Notes: a model not told the origin generated them from the sequence alone. 51,113 nt of DNA from Alphaproteobacteria bacterium (GCA_025360345.1 JANYCJ010000170.1:1-51113); one strand, 5' to 3'; shown: positions 39,966 through 48,069, counted from the first letter of the stretch. Numbers and translations are program-made.

Positions 39966-40694
39966 ATGCCTAAATCAAAATGTTATGCCCTGATATGGGC
40001 GCCACTATTTTTATGGGGATGTGTAAACCCACAGGTGGAGGAGTATAAGCAACAGTGTGTCGCTGGTGCGCGAGAAACAGAAAAGACAACCCAAGGTAAA
40101 TCGGTCGCTCAATGGTCAAAAACTTATACGGCAAGCCCAGACACTAAACCAGCATACATGCGCGGTTTATCTAATTCAGCGCGCTCATGCGCAGAGGTTT
40201 TGAACGCAAGCCCCGATTTCCAACACGAAGTTGGTTTTTTAACAGGCTTTGCCGACTCAATTGAGAAGGAATACATGGGAAAAGAAAAAGCTCGATTCTT
40301 TAAGAAAGCTGACGGAAGAAAATTCTGTACGGGTCAGCAGAAAAACCCCATGGATAGCGAAATAGTCAGTTTTTTCTATTATCCTAACGCTATGCCATTG
40401 GATGATTGCATTTACATGCTGGCACCCAATGCAATGCCGCTTACTGTTATGCAAACATTGCCAGAAGGCGTTTTAGTTACTGCGCGATGGACGCAGGTGC
40501 CTGGAAAAATTATGTTTATATACAATGATAACAAGAAAGAAAATATGCTCGCAGACGGTGCGGGTGTTGCTCCAGGATATTTTGTTTATGCTGGAAAGTA
40601 TCCTTATGTTAGTATCACCGGCCATCGGAGCGTTTATGCCTTTCGGCGCATTGATAATCCATCAGAAGGAAATGCATTTTTCAGCGGATATTAG
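39966..40694 (+). CDS. predicted lipoprotein (island cargo)
   Basis: A 242-residue protein with a lipoprotein signal: MPKSKCYALIWAPLFLWGC, the lipobox being LWGC with Cys19. A helical part follows (YKQQCVAGARETEKTTQGKS, MRGLSNSARSCAEVLNASPD). It continues with a beta-rich part with no family that I recognise (DDCIYMLAPNAMPLTVMQTL, VSITGHRSVYAFRRIDNPSE). Codon use is AT-rich like the rest of the island. It is preceded by structured leader B and its end overlaps the end of the opposite-strand gene by four bases. Function unknown. Confidence 0.7.
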   Translation: MPKSKCYALIWAPLFLWGCVNPQVEEYKQQCVAGARETEKTTQGKSVAQWSKTYTASPDTKPAYMRGLSNSARSCAEVLNASPDFQHEVGFLTGFADSIEKEYMGKEKARFFKKADGRKFCTGQQKNPMDSEIVSFFYYPNAMPLDDCIYMLAPNAMPLTVMQTLPEGVLVTARWTQVPGKIMFIYNDNKKENMLADGAGVAPGYFVYAGKYPYVSITGHRSVYAFRRIDNPSEGNAFFSGY

Positions 40695-41113
40695 CTTTTT
40701 ATAAAAGCATTATAAGCAATTGTAGCTTCTTCCAGCGTTATGGGTTCTGGGTGAAGCGTTTTGCAAGGAGAGCATGCAATTGAGTTTTCGATCCGTCCTT
40801 CGGTATAATAGATAAGCATCTGTAGGTTACGGGCATTCATGCAGGTTAAAGCATTTTTGAGCATGCCTACCGCGATTAATCTTGCTGGCGTAGTCATACC
40901 GTTTCCCATCTTTTCCAATCGGCGAAATTCGGTAGGAAGGTCCATGGGGTCGATCATCTGTTTTGCTAGATATTTTAGCTCGGCGCGGATTAAATAAAAT
41001 TCTTTCTTACCTTTACGTCCAGCCGCGGCAGCGTCCATAGATCTGGCGCCAAAACGAGTATGTGTTCCAAATTCGGCAATGTTTGGATTCCCACGATGAC
41101 TGGGCATTTTCAA
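40691..41113 (-). CDS. hypothetical island protein, possibly terminase-small-subunit-like
   Basis: A 140-residue protein. It starts MKMPSHRGNPNIAEFGTHTR and has a helical centre (FYLIRAELKYLAKQMIDPMD, LEKMGNGMTTPARLIAVGML, KNALTCMNARNLQMLIYYTE, GRIENS). The sequence 'A...LK.AL....  r.lq.lidrteGRi' recalls small phage regulator/terminase-small-like proteins, but that is weak. It may be convergent with the lipoprotein gene. AAGGAA lies about 10 bases before the start. Function unknown. Confidence 0.55.
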   Translation of the reverse strand: MKMPSHRGNPNIAEFGTHTRFGARSMDAAAAGRKGKKEFYLIRAELKYLAKQMIDPMDLPTEFRRLEKMGNGMTTPARLIAVGMLKNALTCMNARNLQMLIYYTEGRIENSIACSPCKTLHPEPITLEEATIAYNAFIKS

Positions 41114-41287
41114 CCGTTCCTTATTTGCATCATCAAGGAATTTATCAATTTACCTAGAAGTTTTGGGTCAGAGATGTGCTAAGGTAAGCAATAGCAGGCA
41201 GGTAGATAGACTCAGGATGCGTTACCTACTGTAATATTCCTATACCCTTTCACGAAGAAAGCCAAATCTACCGAAGAATTCCATGTT
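41114..41287. other. intergenic stretch in the island
   Basis: AT-rich non-coding DNA between two reverse-strand genes. No clear terminator or promoter is seen. Confidence 0.3.
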
Positions 41288-42448
41288 TTATGTATGGCAC
41301 TCTTCGATATTATTGGCATCCTTCGCAGGGAGTAGTATCCACACCCACCCCTGATCCATACCTTGTTTCTTTGCTTTGATGCCCAATTCATCCTTAGCAC
41401 GCTTGATAGTACGCTGCGCTATGCAGGCATCGGCAGCCTGCTTATAAACCTCCTTTGCGCTTACAGGCCCTTCCGCCAATACCTCGCGCAAGAAATTTAT
41501 TGCATCCTGTAAAGCACTCTTTTCTTCTTTACCGTTCCCGGCCTGTCCTTGCTCCGCCAGCACATCATTAGCTGTTTGGTGAACGATGGCATCTTCCCAA
41601 ACGATATAAGAGGTTTCAATACCGCTTTTCAATGTACAGGGCTTTATACTGAAGGCTAGGCCAGTGCGATCATTGCCGATATTATTCTTGATGGGCAGAA
41701 ATAGACGACGGGAGGGTTCTGCGCTATCGGCACCGACAAAGAATGCCGCACGCGCCGCCGCAACAAAAGCCAGGCTGCCGGTGACGCGCATCATTGCTTC
41801 ATTACCAGCAGATTTATTCAAATGGGAGATACATACCAGTGCTACATTGCGCCGCGCTGCCATTTCAGCCAAAGGGGCTAACATGCCACGGACATCAGCA
41901 GTTTTATGACTATCTACGCCGCCCATATAGGCTGTAATAGGGTCAATCACTACCAGAGCAATATCAGGTTTTTCTTCAAGCAATTGATCGAGCCGTGCTA
42001 TATCTTCCTGTAAAGTAAAGCTTCTTTGTTGCGCCTTGCCTTCCTTATCCAGGCTGGACACTGAATCGAGAATAAAAATACGTTTAGAATCAGCGCCAGC
42101 CGCATCCATTCGAGGTCGGATAGTATCAGCAGCATCATCTTCAGCACTGAGGAAGGCCACGTCACCTAACTCGCAATTACCACCATTAGCGGGCCATCCA
42201 CCACCCGTAGTAACAATAGCCGCAAGACTAGCTGTAAGCTGGCTTTTCCCTAAACCGGGATTTCCGGCAATCATGGTGAGTTTTCCACGAGCTATCATCC
42301 TCGGCCACAACCAGTAAACTGGCTTTGGCTGAATATCAGACATGCGACGATAGTTGATGCCAGATTTTCCCACGCTGGCATTTTTCTTGGTTGATGTTTC
42401 TTCCCACGCGCTATCTGCTGCATTAAATGCATTTTCAGGCTTAATCAT
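41288..42448 (-). CDS. AAA/RecA-type ATPase (RepA/KaiC-like replicative helicase)
   Basis: A 386-residue protein. Walker A is MIAGNPGLGKSQLTASLAAI at about residues 60-80. Walker B-like VVIDPITAYMGG follows after a DVAFLSAEDDAADTIRPRM segment. The C-terminus (about residues 310-380) is a winged helix (FLREVLAEGPVSAKEVYKQA, RTIKRAKDELGIKAKKQGMD). Such RepA-like ATPases act as replicative helicases on plasmids and integrative elements. The ATG at 42448 overlaps the TGA of the upstream primase gene (ATGA), with AAAGG upstream, so ten residues of the longer frame are dropped. It forms the replication module with the TOPRIM protein. Confidence 0.85.
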   Translation of the reverse strand: MIKPENAFNAADSAWEETSTKKNASVGKSGINYRRMSDIQPKPVYWLWPRMIARGKLTMIAGNPGLGKSQLTASLAAIVTTGGGWPANGGNCELGDVAFLSAEDDAADTIRPRMDAAGADSKRIFILDSVSSLDKEGKAQQRSFTLQEDIARLDQLLEEKPDIALVVIDPITAYMGGVDSHKTADVRGMLAPLAEMAARRNVALVCISHLNKSAGNEAMMRVTGSLAFVAAARAAFFVGADSAEPSRRLFLPIKNNIGNDRTGLAFSIKPCTLKSGIETSYIVWEDAIVHQTANDVLAEQGQAGNGKEEKSALQDAINFLREVLAEGPVSAKEVYKQAADACIAQRTIKRAKDELGIKAKKQGMDQGWVWILLPAKDANNIEECHT

Positions 42449-43338
42449 ACGGTATACCTTTTGGCAATATCTGCCCAATCGAGACCGAACTTAGATGGCG
42501 TCACAATCCGAACTTCATGCCCCGCAGTGTGCCAGCGTTTTTCGCACCGTTGAGCGGCTATTAACCCTGCCTTATCGTAGTCAGCAAAAATGGTAAGACT
42601 TTCAATTCCCGGCAACACCGGAAAGTTGGCAATATTGCTAGCATCGACCGCTGCCCATACTGGACCCCAACCCGCTGCCATGACCGCCAAAGCGGTTTCA
42701 ATACCTTCTCCAATACCTAGCCCCAGCAACACATTAACATCATCAGTAAGGCGTATCACACCCCCTGTCTTGCGGTGTCCTTTCAGCAGCACCTTAGGGC
42801 GTTCCACCGGCGCTTTACCGCTACCGTCTTCTAGAAGCAGTGTAAAATGAAGGGAGAGGGGTTTTCCTGTTAAAGCGTCCGTGATACGCGCCACCATTGC
42901 CGGATACCATGATTTTTTCGCAGGCAAAAATCGCAGGTCAGCATGGTTTGGAATTAAGCAGCCTCGGCTACGCAAATAACTTTCTGCCGGGGTTCCGATG
43001 ATAGGTATGGTTGATCGCCAGTTATGATCGGCACGCTCAGACCATTCAAGCGAATTGCCACGGATGGTCGCTTCATTTGTTTTGAGTTGTTTGCCAACTA
43101 TATGAAGCCGCTTCATATTAGCACCGTCAATTAATCCCATTCGGCGCAGTGCTGTAAACACGTCACGCGCATCACAACCCGCGAAGCAATGCACCAGCAG
43201 ACGTCCACCGTCTCCATCGGCGACACTTAACGACGGGTTATGATCATCATGGGCAGGACAAGGTATCAACCAACCATTGCCGTTTTTTATGCCGCCAAGA
43301 ACGCGGGCTAAGGCTTCCGCAATGACCTTGTAATCCAT
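42445..43338 (-). CDS. TOPRIM-domain primase-like protein
   Basis: A 297-residue protein. The N-terminus has a CHC2-like zinc finger (GWLIPCPAHDDHNPSLSV and LLVHCFAGCDARDVFTALR). The TOPRIM part, about residues 205-275, is VLLGLGIGEGIETALAVMAA (catalytic Glu), SNIANFPVLPGIESLTIFAD and DYDKAG (DxD), with WADIAKRY near the end. Proteins of this form prime replication of mobile elements. The AAGG ribosome site is 6 bases before the ATG. The gene lies 8 bases after the AlpA-like gene and is coupled to the ATPase gene. Confidence 0.85.
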   Translation of the reverse strand: MDYKVIAEALARVLGGIKNGNGWLIPCPAHDDHNPSLSVADGDGGRLLVHCFAGCDARDVFTALRRMGLIDGANMKRLHIVGKQLKTNEATIRGNSLEWSERADHNWRSTIPIIGTPAESYLRSRGCLIPNHADLRFLPAKKSWYPAMVARITDALTGKPLSLHFTLLLEDGSGKAPVERPKVLLKGHRKTGGVIRLTDDVNVLLGLGIGEGIETALAVMAAGWGPVWAAVDASNIANFPVLPGIESLTIFADYDKAGLIAAQRCEKRWHTAGHEVRIVTPSKFGLDWADIAKRYTV

Positions 43339-43346
43339 GGCTAGCC

Positions 43347-43568
43347 TTACTCTGCTGCGCTTATAGTACGTGATGTAAGGAAGCGTTCTACCGCTTCACG
43401 CTTATAACGCACTAAACGGCCTACCTTGATATATTCCAGCTCAGGGTATCGTTTGGTTGAGCGCCATACCTCTAAAGTATGGGCGCTTTTCAGGTCAAGT
43501 AAACGCGCCGTTTCTTCAGAGGTAAGAAGGTTTCTATCGGTGAAATTTGTAGAAGTTATTGTAGCCAT
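43347..43568 (-). CDS. AlpA-like DNA-binding regulator / excisionase
   Basis: A 73-residue protein with a MerR/AlpA-type helix-turn-helix: DRNLLTSEETARLLDLKSAH, TLEVWRSTKRYPELEYIKVG, RLVRYKREAVERFLTSRTI. Such proteins control integrase genes or act as excisionase (Xis). The start at 43568 has AAAGG about 9 bases upstream; the ATG at 43577 overlaps that site. It heads the regulator-primase-ATPase operon. Confidence 0.85.
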   Translation of the reverse strand: MATITSTNFTDRNLLTSEETARLLDLKSAHTLEVWRSTKRYPELEYIKVGRLVRYKREAVERFLTSRTISAAE

Positions 43569-43577
43569 GATGAACAT

Positions 43578-43737
43578 CCTTTGGTTAGGTTAAAGATGTT
43601 CAGATAATATGCATAAAATCTAGAGTGTCAGCCCCGCCAGCGGTTCAAGGGATACCCCTCGGAGGGGGCGGAGGGGACAGGCGACGACAACCACCGTTAT
43701 CATTAATCGATACTGCTGCTGCCTTTAGTAAAAGCAT
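43578..43737. promoter_or_regulatory. intergenic region upstream of the AlpA-like operon
   Basis: About 160 bases that should hold the promoter of the AlpA-primase-ATPase operon. A GC-rich patch at 43636-43700 contrasts with AT-rich DNA on both sides. Nothing specific is recognised. Confidence 0.3.
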
Positions 43738-44199
43738 TTATGCAGGTGGAGTGGCATCCTTATTGCGGTCAATGTATGCAATTACACGCCGACATAGCGC
43801 AACGAATTCATCATGATTCAAATCATTTTTTGCATCATTCGTGCGCCAGCCACAGATTTTAAAATCTGCTTCGCCGAGGCCGTCGCCGACATGATCGACA
43901 GTTGGTAGCAGAGCTAGCGATTTCTTATAATGACGGCCATGAGCTTTTGATTCATCGTTATTATATTGACGAATTAAAGACCAATCGAGATTTTCGCCGG
44001 TGTAATAATCAGCGCCATCAGAGACAACAACAGCCGTATGAATTGCTATTTTATAGGACTCATTGGTCGCTGTCACATTGCCGCGCTTCCGATCACGTTT
44101 CACATGAGCAACGGCTTTCCTATGAAGCCATTTTTCATAATTATCCTGCGTTAGCAATGTAGATAGAAATGTGGGAAGTTTATATTTACGTTCAGTCAT
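43738..44199 (-). CDS. hypothetical protein with HNH-like C-terminal pattern
   Basis: A 153-residue protein. The C-terminal half reads LPTVDHVGDGLGEADFKICG then WRTNDAKNDLNHDEFVALCR. The pattern DH, then ICGWRTN with NDAKNDL and EF..LC, resembles the 'DH...C..CN..K.dl...ef' arrangement of HNH endonucleases, but the second zinc cysteine pair is missing. The N-terminus is basic (WLHRKAVAHVKRDRKRGN). It might cut or bind DNA; this is inference. A GAGGTGA site lies about 11 bases upstream. Confidence 0.6.
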   Translation of the reverse strand: MTERKYKLPTFLSTLLTQDNYEKWLHRKAVAHVKRDRKRGNVTATNESYKIAIHTAVVVSDGADYYTGENLDWSLIRQYNNDESKAHGRHYKKSLALLPTVDHVGDGLGEADFKICGWRTNDAKNDLNHDEFVALCRRVIAYIDRNKDATPPA

Positions 44200-44225
44200 T
44201 ATTAGTCATTCACCTCATCCCACAG

Positions 44226-44915
44226 CTATTTACTATTGCCGCCTTGCCTTGCAACGGGACAGCGAATAATTGTATCCATCATATCGGCGCGTGATTTACT
44301 GAATCCGGCTATACCGCGCTTTTTTGCCTCTTCCATAAGCCAATTTACAACCGAATTTTTAAACGGAGCCTTGCTAGCATCAGGCTTGGTTAGATCGTAA
44401 TCTTTCCAAAATTTTTCTACCGCATCATGCATCAGTTCCATATCCGGCGTACAGTATGAGAGTTTTGCTTTATGTTGTTTTGGAACGTTTTGATTTATAG
44501 TGACTTCGTGTTGTTTGATAATCTCGGCTAGCGCAGGCGGAATAGTAAAGTGCTTGCTTTTTGCCCACCCAATCCATTTCTGGCGATGGCATTTAAGATT
44601 GTGATATTGGCCTAACCAATCAATTTCACGATGGCCTAACTCATTCATAGCTATAGTGGTAAAATCGATGTAGCTCTGCCGAAGTTGAGTGTCGCTAATA
44701 TATTTTAACTGTGTGCCGCCACAATCTAATGGCTCGAACCCATGTATCAGCGCTGCCGCTTCCCATAATGTCCAATCATTTTTTCTTGTCCAGAAATCGT
44801 AACGAGGGTTAAGATTTTCGGGAGGCACGTTTTTAGCCGTGAGATGAGCATTCTGTAGCAATTCAAAATAATTTATATCTGAAGTGGGGGTATCTTTTTT
44901 GGGTTTGTTGCTCAT
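44226..44915 (-). CDS. hypothetical island protein next to the integrase
   Basis: A 229-residue soluble protein. Recognisable segments are FWTRKNDWTLWEAAALIHGF, DFTTIAMNELGHREIDWLGQ, KWIGWAKSKHFTIPPALAEI and a C-terminal WLMEEAKKRGIAGFSKSRAD that looks like a helix-rich DNA-binding tail. I do not recognise the family. ATG overlaps the integrase TGA by four bases (ATGA), so it is translated with the integrase and may modulate it. Confidence 0.65.
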   Translation of the reverse strand: MSNKPKKDTPTSDINYFELLQNAHLTAKNVPPENLNPRYDFWTRKNDWTLWEAAALIHGFEPLDCGGTQLKYISDTQLRQSYIDFTTIAMNELGHREIDWLGQYHNLKCHRQKWIGWAKSKHFTIPPALAEIIKQHEVTINQNVPKQHKAKLSYCTPDMELMHDAVEKFWKDYDLTKPDASKAPFKNSVVNWLMEEAKKRGIAGFSKSRADMMDTIIRCPVARQGGNSK

Positions 44916-46348
44916 TTTTTCCTCATCGCAATTACTTCCGCCGATGGCATCACACCCGCCGCGCCGAATATGGCGGTGAGGGCTTTATTCCGCGCCTGTA
45001 TCACAGGGTCTTGTTGCAGGCGTGAATAGACAGCGGTAGCAGTTGCCGATTTATGATTAAGCTGCCGTCCGATAATAACTGTGGATGCGCCTGTGCCTGC
45101 CATCCAGCTGCCGAGTGTGCGCCGCAGGTCATGGATACGGAGATTACGTAGGCCGAGGGCAGTGATATCCAGTTTCAGCTTATTAGCTATATCCCGGTAT
45201 TCTGATATTGCCTGCCCCAGCCTGCCGATAGCTTCGATTTTAGCTTCCTGTATTTTTTCTATGTCCCATTTGTTAGTCTCAGCGATTAGCCCGATAAGCT
45301 GAAATAGCTCTGTCCGCGCTAATATGCGTTCCCAGCCCTTGCGGGGTTCGACAAGATGCCCGGCGCTGCCAGCGCTGGGGAATACCCATTTGCTGGCATT
45401 AGCGGCTAACTTTACCTCATATTCCCCGGCATCTTTATCGGCTGCCCTGGCCTTGTATTCTTTGATTTTGGCTTTACGGTTTTCCAGTATCCGCAGCATG
45501 GCGCCCTGTGTGTCATCTAGCGATATAATTTGCGGAGTGCCGTTCTTGGTTTCCGGTATGCGCCATTCTTTGCGCTCGAAGCTGATCTCATCCCAACGCA
45601 TTGCCATCAAATTGGATCGCCGGACGCCGGTCAGTAACAATAGCATGAAATAATCCTGTAATAATTCGCTGGGCTCATGCGCCAATGACTCGAAAAATAC
45701 AGGCAATTCCTCCGATTGAATGAAGCGGTCGCGGGATTTCTCTGGAAATTTACGAATGCCCTGAGCAGGGTTTTGCTTGTTCCATAACCCCCATTCGATG
45801 GCTCGCCCGAATACGCCGCTGATAAGCGCCAATACGCGATTGGCAATGATAGGGCGGGTCTTACCAAGATCGGAATGCAAATTCGCTATATCTGTCTTTG
45901 TGATACGGGACAGCTTGCGCGAACTGATTTTGGTATAATCCTGAATATAGCGCCGGTAGTTGTGATGATCGGCTTCCCAGCTCTTTTTATGCGGCTTTGC
46001 CCAACGTTCAAGATATACGTCAAAAAGTTGCTTGAACGTCATTTCCGCTTTATCTGCCCGTATAGCATCATTGGGGTTTTCTTTGTTAGCGATGGCCGCA
46101 TTGATCGTCGTCGCTTTTTCCCGCGCTTTTTCTATGGATAAGTCAGGAAACCGCCCCAGCGTCACCCGTTCCGGCTTACCTTCAGTGGAAACCCACCGAT
46201 AAACGCTGAAAGTCTTAACGCCATTGCCGGTGACGCGTAATTGCAGGCCGTTAATCTTGGAATCATGATAGGTATCACGATCCCCCATTTTCGGCAGGGG
46301 TAACCCCTCTATATTACTCTTATTAAAAGTGATAATCCTCTTTGCCAT
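44912..46348 (-). CDS. int: tyrosine recombinase / P4-type integrase
   Basis: A 478-residue integrase. The N-terminal DUF4102-like arm-binding domain has MGDRDTYHDSKINGLQLRVT and GRFPDLSIEKAREKATTINA. The core-binding domain has TFKQLFDVYLERWAKPHKKS. The catalytic domain has TGVRRSNLMAMRWDEI (R243), HDLRRTLGSWMAG (H406, R409), LNHKS (H432) and AVYSRL (Y441). It should recombine attP with the 3' end of tRNA-Lys. The ATG at 46348 is chosen because AAAGGG lies 6 bases upstream; a longer frame from 46405 has no ribosome site. Three GGGGTTAG motifs lie just upstream. Confidence 0.95.
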   Translation of the reverse strand: MAKRIITFNKSNIEGLPLPKMGDRDTYHDSKINGLQLRVTGNGVKTFSVYRWVSTEGKPERVTLGRFPDLSIEKAREKATTINAAIANKENPNDAIRADKAEMTFKQLFDVYLERWAKPHKKSWEADHHNYRRYIQDYTKISSRKLSRITKTDIANLHSDLGKTRPIIANRVLALISGVFGRAIEWGLWNKQNPAQGIRKFPEKSRDRFIQSEELPVFFESLAHEPSELLQDYFMLLLLTGVRRSNLMAMRWDEISFERKEWRIPETKNGTPQIISLDDTQGAMLRILENRKAKIKEYKARAADKDAGEYEVKLAANASKWVFPSAGSAGHLVEPRKGWERILARTELFQLIGLIAETNKWDIEKIQEAKIEAIGRLGQAISEYRDIANKLKLDITALGLRNLRIHDLRRTLGSWMAGTGASTVIIGRQLNHKSATATAVYSRLQQDPVIQARNKALTAIFGAAGVMPSAEVIAMRKK

Positions 46349-46367
46349 ACCAGCCCTTTCATCTATG

Positions 46368-46423
46368 GGGGTTAGTTCGGGGTTAGGAGGAGTGTGCAGT
46401 TTCAATAATTTTTACCTAACCCC
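46368..46423. promoter_or_regulatory. candidate integrase arm sites / int operator at the right end
   Basis: GGGGTTAG at 46368-46375 and 46379-46386 start 11 bases apart, and an inverted copy CTAACCCC is at 46416-46423. They lie in the int upstream region, so they could both guide recombination and control int. Confidence 0.5.
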
Positions 46424-46505
46424 ATAGAGGTTTTGATAGCGGTAAGATATAGTTCTGTAAAGTATTATTGAGATTGATAAATCAACGTGCCGCATCTATA
46501 ACAGA

Positions 46506-46553
46506 GACTCTTAATCAATAGGTCGCTGGTTCGATCCCAGCACGGCCCACCAT
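46506..46553. repeat. attR, 48-bp direct repeat (tRNA-Lys 3' half)
   Basis: Identical to 38498-38545. No 5' half of a tRNA precedes it, so this is not a gene but the far end of the island. Confidence 0.93.
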
Positions 46554-46601
46554 AGAACCCCGGCACACCAGGACACTTCTTACTTCAATTGAAAAATGCA
46601 C

Positions 46602-47879
46602 TTATGCGCTGCAGGCCTCTTGCAGCCAGCTGCGCCTGGGCACGCCACCCAGCATCCCGCTGATGGCCTCGCTCACCTCCCGCCCTGCATGGGCGCGTAT
46701 GCGGAAACTGCGCCCCGGCGGCGCGCTCAATGCGCGCATCAGGCAGTCTTCGACTGCCTCCATGCTTCCCGCCGACAGCGAGATACCCAACGCCTCCAGC
46801 GGCTTCAGGTGCGGCGTCACGGCGTAATCCACCGACACCACCGCCTTGCCGATGCAGGCCGCCTCCAGCCCCACCGTGGAGTTGATGGTAACGCAGCAAT
46901 CACTGGCATGAAGCAGCATCGCCAACTCCTCGCCTCCCGTGCTGGTATACACCTGCGGGCTACGGATCGCCCGCCGCCTTTCGCTGGGGTGGAACCGCGC
47001 CACAAGCCGCCATTCGGGGTGCTTTTGCAGCAGGCGCAGCAGCTCGGCTTCCACCGCTTCAGGCAGCGCTTCATGGCCGGGCAGCTGGGGGTTGCTCGCC
47101 CAGAGTATGACCGGGTTATTTTCCCAGCCCTGCGCCTCGAGGAAGGCCTTCGCCCGTCCCTGCCATACAGTGTCGGACAAATGGTCCAGCGCCGGGTTGC
47201 CCGTCACCACGATATCTTCCGCAGGCCTTCCCTGCGCCACGAGATAGTCGCGCGTAATCTCCGAAAACACCAGCAGCAGGTCGGCATAATGTGCATCCAC
47301 CGCCCACGGGCAGGAAGGTCCGAACAAATCGATCATGATCGCCGCCGGAATACCCAGTTGTCGCGCCGCTATCACCGCCGCCTTTTCCGCCCTCGGCGCG
47401 CTGCTGACCACCACCACGTCCGGCGCATATTTCAATAGCGCCCGCGTCATGACCGTCACCGGCTCAAATCCCTGCCGGTTTTTCCGGGCATACAGCTCCG
47501 CGGCCTCGTTTTTGCCCAGACGCCATTCCAGGTCCCGGTAAGACAGCCCCAGATACGCCCGTGTTTCCGCCTCGTCGATAGGCGGCGTCGGCAGGTCCGC
47601 GCTGAGGATTTTTCCCAGCGCAAGCGCCTCCTCGTCCCCCGGCTCAACCAGATCGGCAAACCCGATATACGCCATGCCCAGCCTGCGCATCACCGGCTGC
47701 GCCGTGGTAAGCGCCAGCACCACGCATTCACAGCCCTGCGCCTGCAGCTGCCTGATAACCGGAATTTGCATCTGGATATGCGCGCCGCCATAAGCGACGA
47801 AAAAAGCGCGCTTGCCATAAAGCGGTTTTTGCACGCGCAATGGCAGGTAGTAATGTAGCCCGGATAACGCGATGTTCAT
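46602..47879 (-). CDS. GT-B-fold glycosyltransferase-like protein
   Basis: A 425-residue protein. The N-terminal Rossmann half starts MNIALSGLHYYLPLRVQKPL, then FFVAYGGAHIQMQIPVIRQL and ECVVLALTTAQPV. The C-terminal half has DIVVTGNPALDHLSD, VILWASNPQLPGHEALPEAV, RLVARFHPSERRR and DCCVTINSTVGLEAACIGKA. The 'NP.LDHL' and 'STVGLEA' motifs recall CDP-glycerol glycerophosphotransferase-like and UDP-GlcNAc 2-epimerase-like GT-B proteins. It could transfer a sugar or polyol-phosphate to a surface polymer. It is a single gene with a structured upstream region. The substrate is unknown. Confidence 0.65.
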   Translation of the reverse strand: MNIALSGLHYYLPLRVQKPLYGKRAFFVAYGGAHIQMQIPVIRQLQAQGCECVVLALTTAQPVMRRLGMAYIGFADLVEPGDEEALALGKILSADLPTPPIDEAETRAYLGLSYRDLEWRLGKNEAAELYARKNRQGFEPVTVMTRALLKYAPDVVVVSSAPRAEKAAVIAARQLGIPAAIMIDLFGPSCPWAVDAHYADLLLVFSEITRDYLVAQGRPAEDIVVTGNPALDHLSDTVWQGRAKAFLEAQGWENNPVILWASNPQLPGHEALPEAVEAELLRLLQKHPEWRLVARFHPSERRRAIRSPQVYTSTGGEELAMLLHASDCCVTINSTVGLEAACIGKAVVSVDYAVTPHLKPLEALGISLSAGSMEAVEDCLMRALSAPPGRSFRIRAHAGREVSEAISGMLGGVPRRSWLQEACSA

Positions 47880-47930
47880 GCTGCCCTCACCACCGCAGAT
47901 TTCCTCAGCAGGTCAGCGAAATCAAGGCTG

Positions 47931-48069
47931 AGTGGGCATTATGAGGGTTTTTTAATCAAAGCCTGCCCACTTCTTAAACACTGCCCTCTTCACGCAAAAG
48001 ACTAGTTTCTGAGGCAATTGCCCACTTCTGGGTAATTGTGCCTATGCCCTTGCGTGAGGAAAAACAGGG
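47931..48069 (-). promoter_or_regulatory. structured leader upstream of the GT-B gene
   Basis: Three stems are visible. AGTGGGCA (47931-47938) pairs with TGCCCACT (47964-47971). TCACGCAA (47990-47997) pairs with TTGCGTGA (48050-48057). Between the last two, AGGCAATTGCCCA (48012-48024) folds back on TGGGTAATTGTGCCT (48029-48043). The motif TGCCCACTTCT occurs twice (47964 and 48019). It lies between the pilin terminator and the GT-B start, so it would be a 5' leader. Confidence 0.5.

Larger units (their letters stand above)
38498..46553. mobile_element. 8-kb genomic island integrated in tRNA-Lys
   Basis: A 48-bp stretch from the tRNA anticodon arm through the CCA end plus one base occurs at 38498-38545 and again at 46506-46553. 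Between the copies lie a tyrosine recombinase next to attR, an AlpA-like regulator, a TOPRIM primase, a RepA/KaiC-like ATPase, several small unknown genes and two cargo genes near attL. The DNA is more AT-rich than the flanks. No capsid, portal, large terminase or conjugation gene is seen. It is a compact integrative element, possibly a phage satellite. Confidence 0.92.

Noticed and set aside
46506..46553. A second tRNA-Lys gene
   Set aside because: Only the 3' half is present, with no D-arm or 5' acceptor strand. It is the attR repeat.
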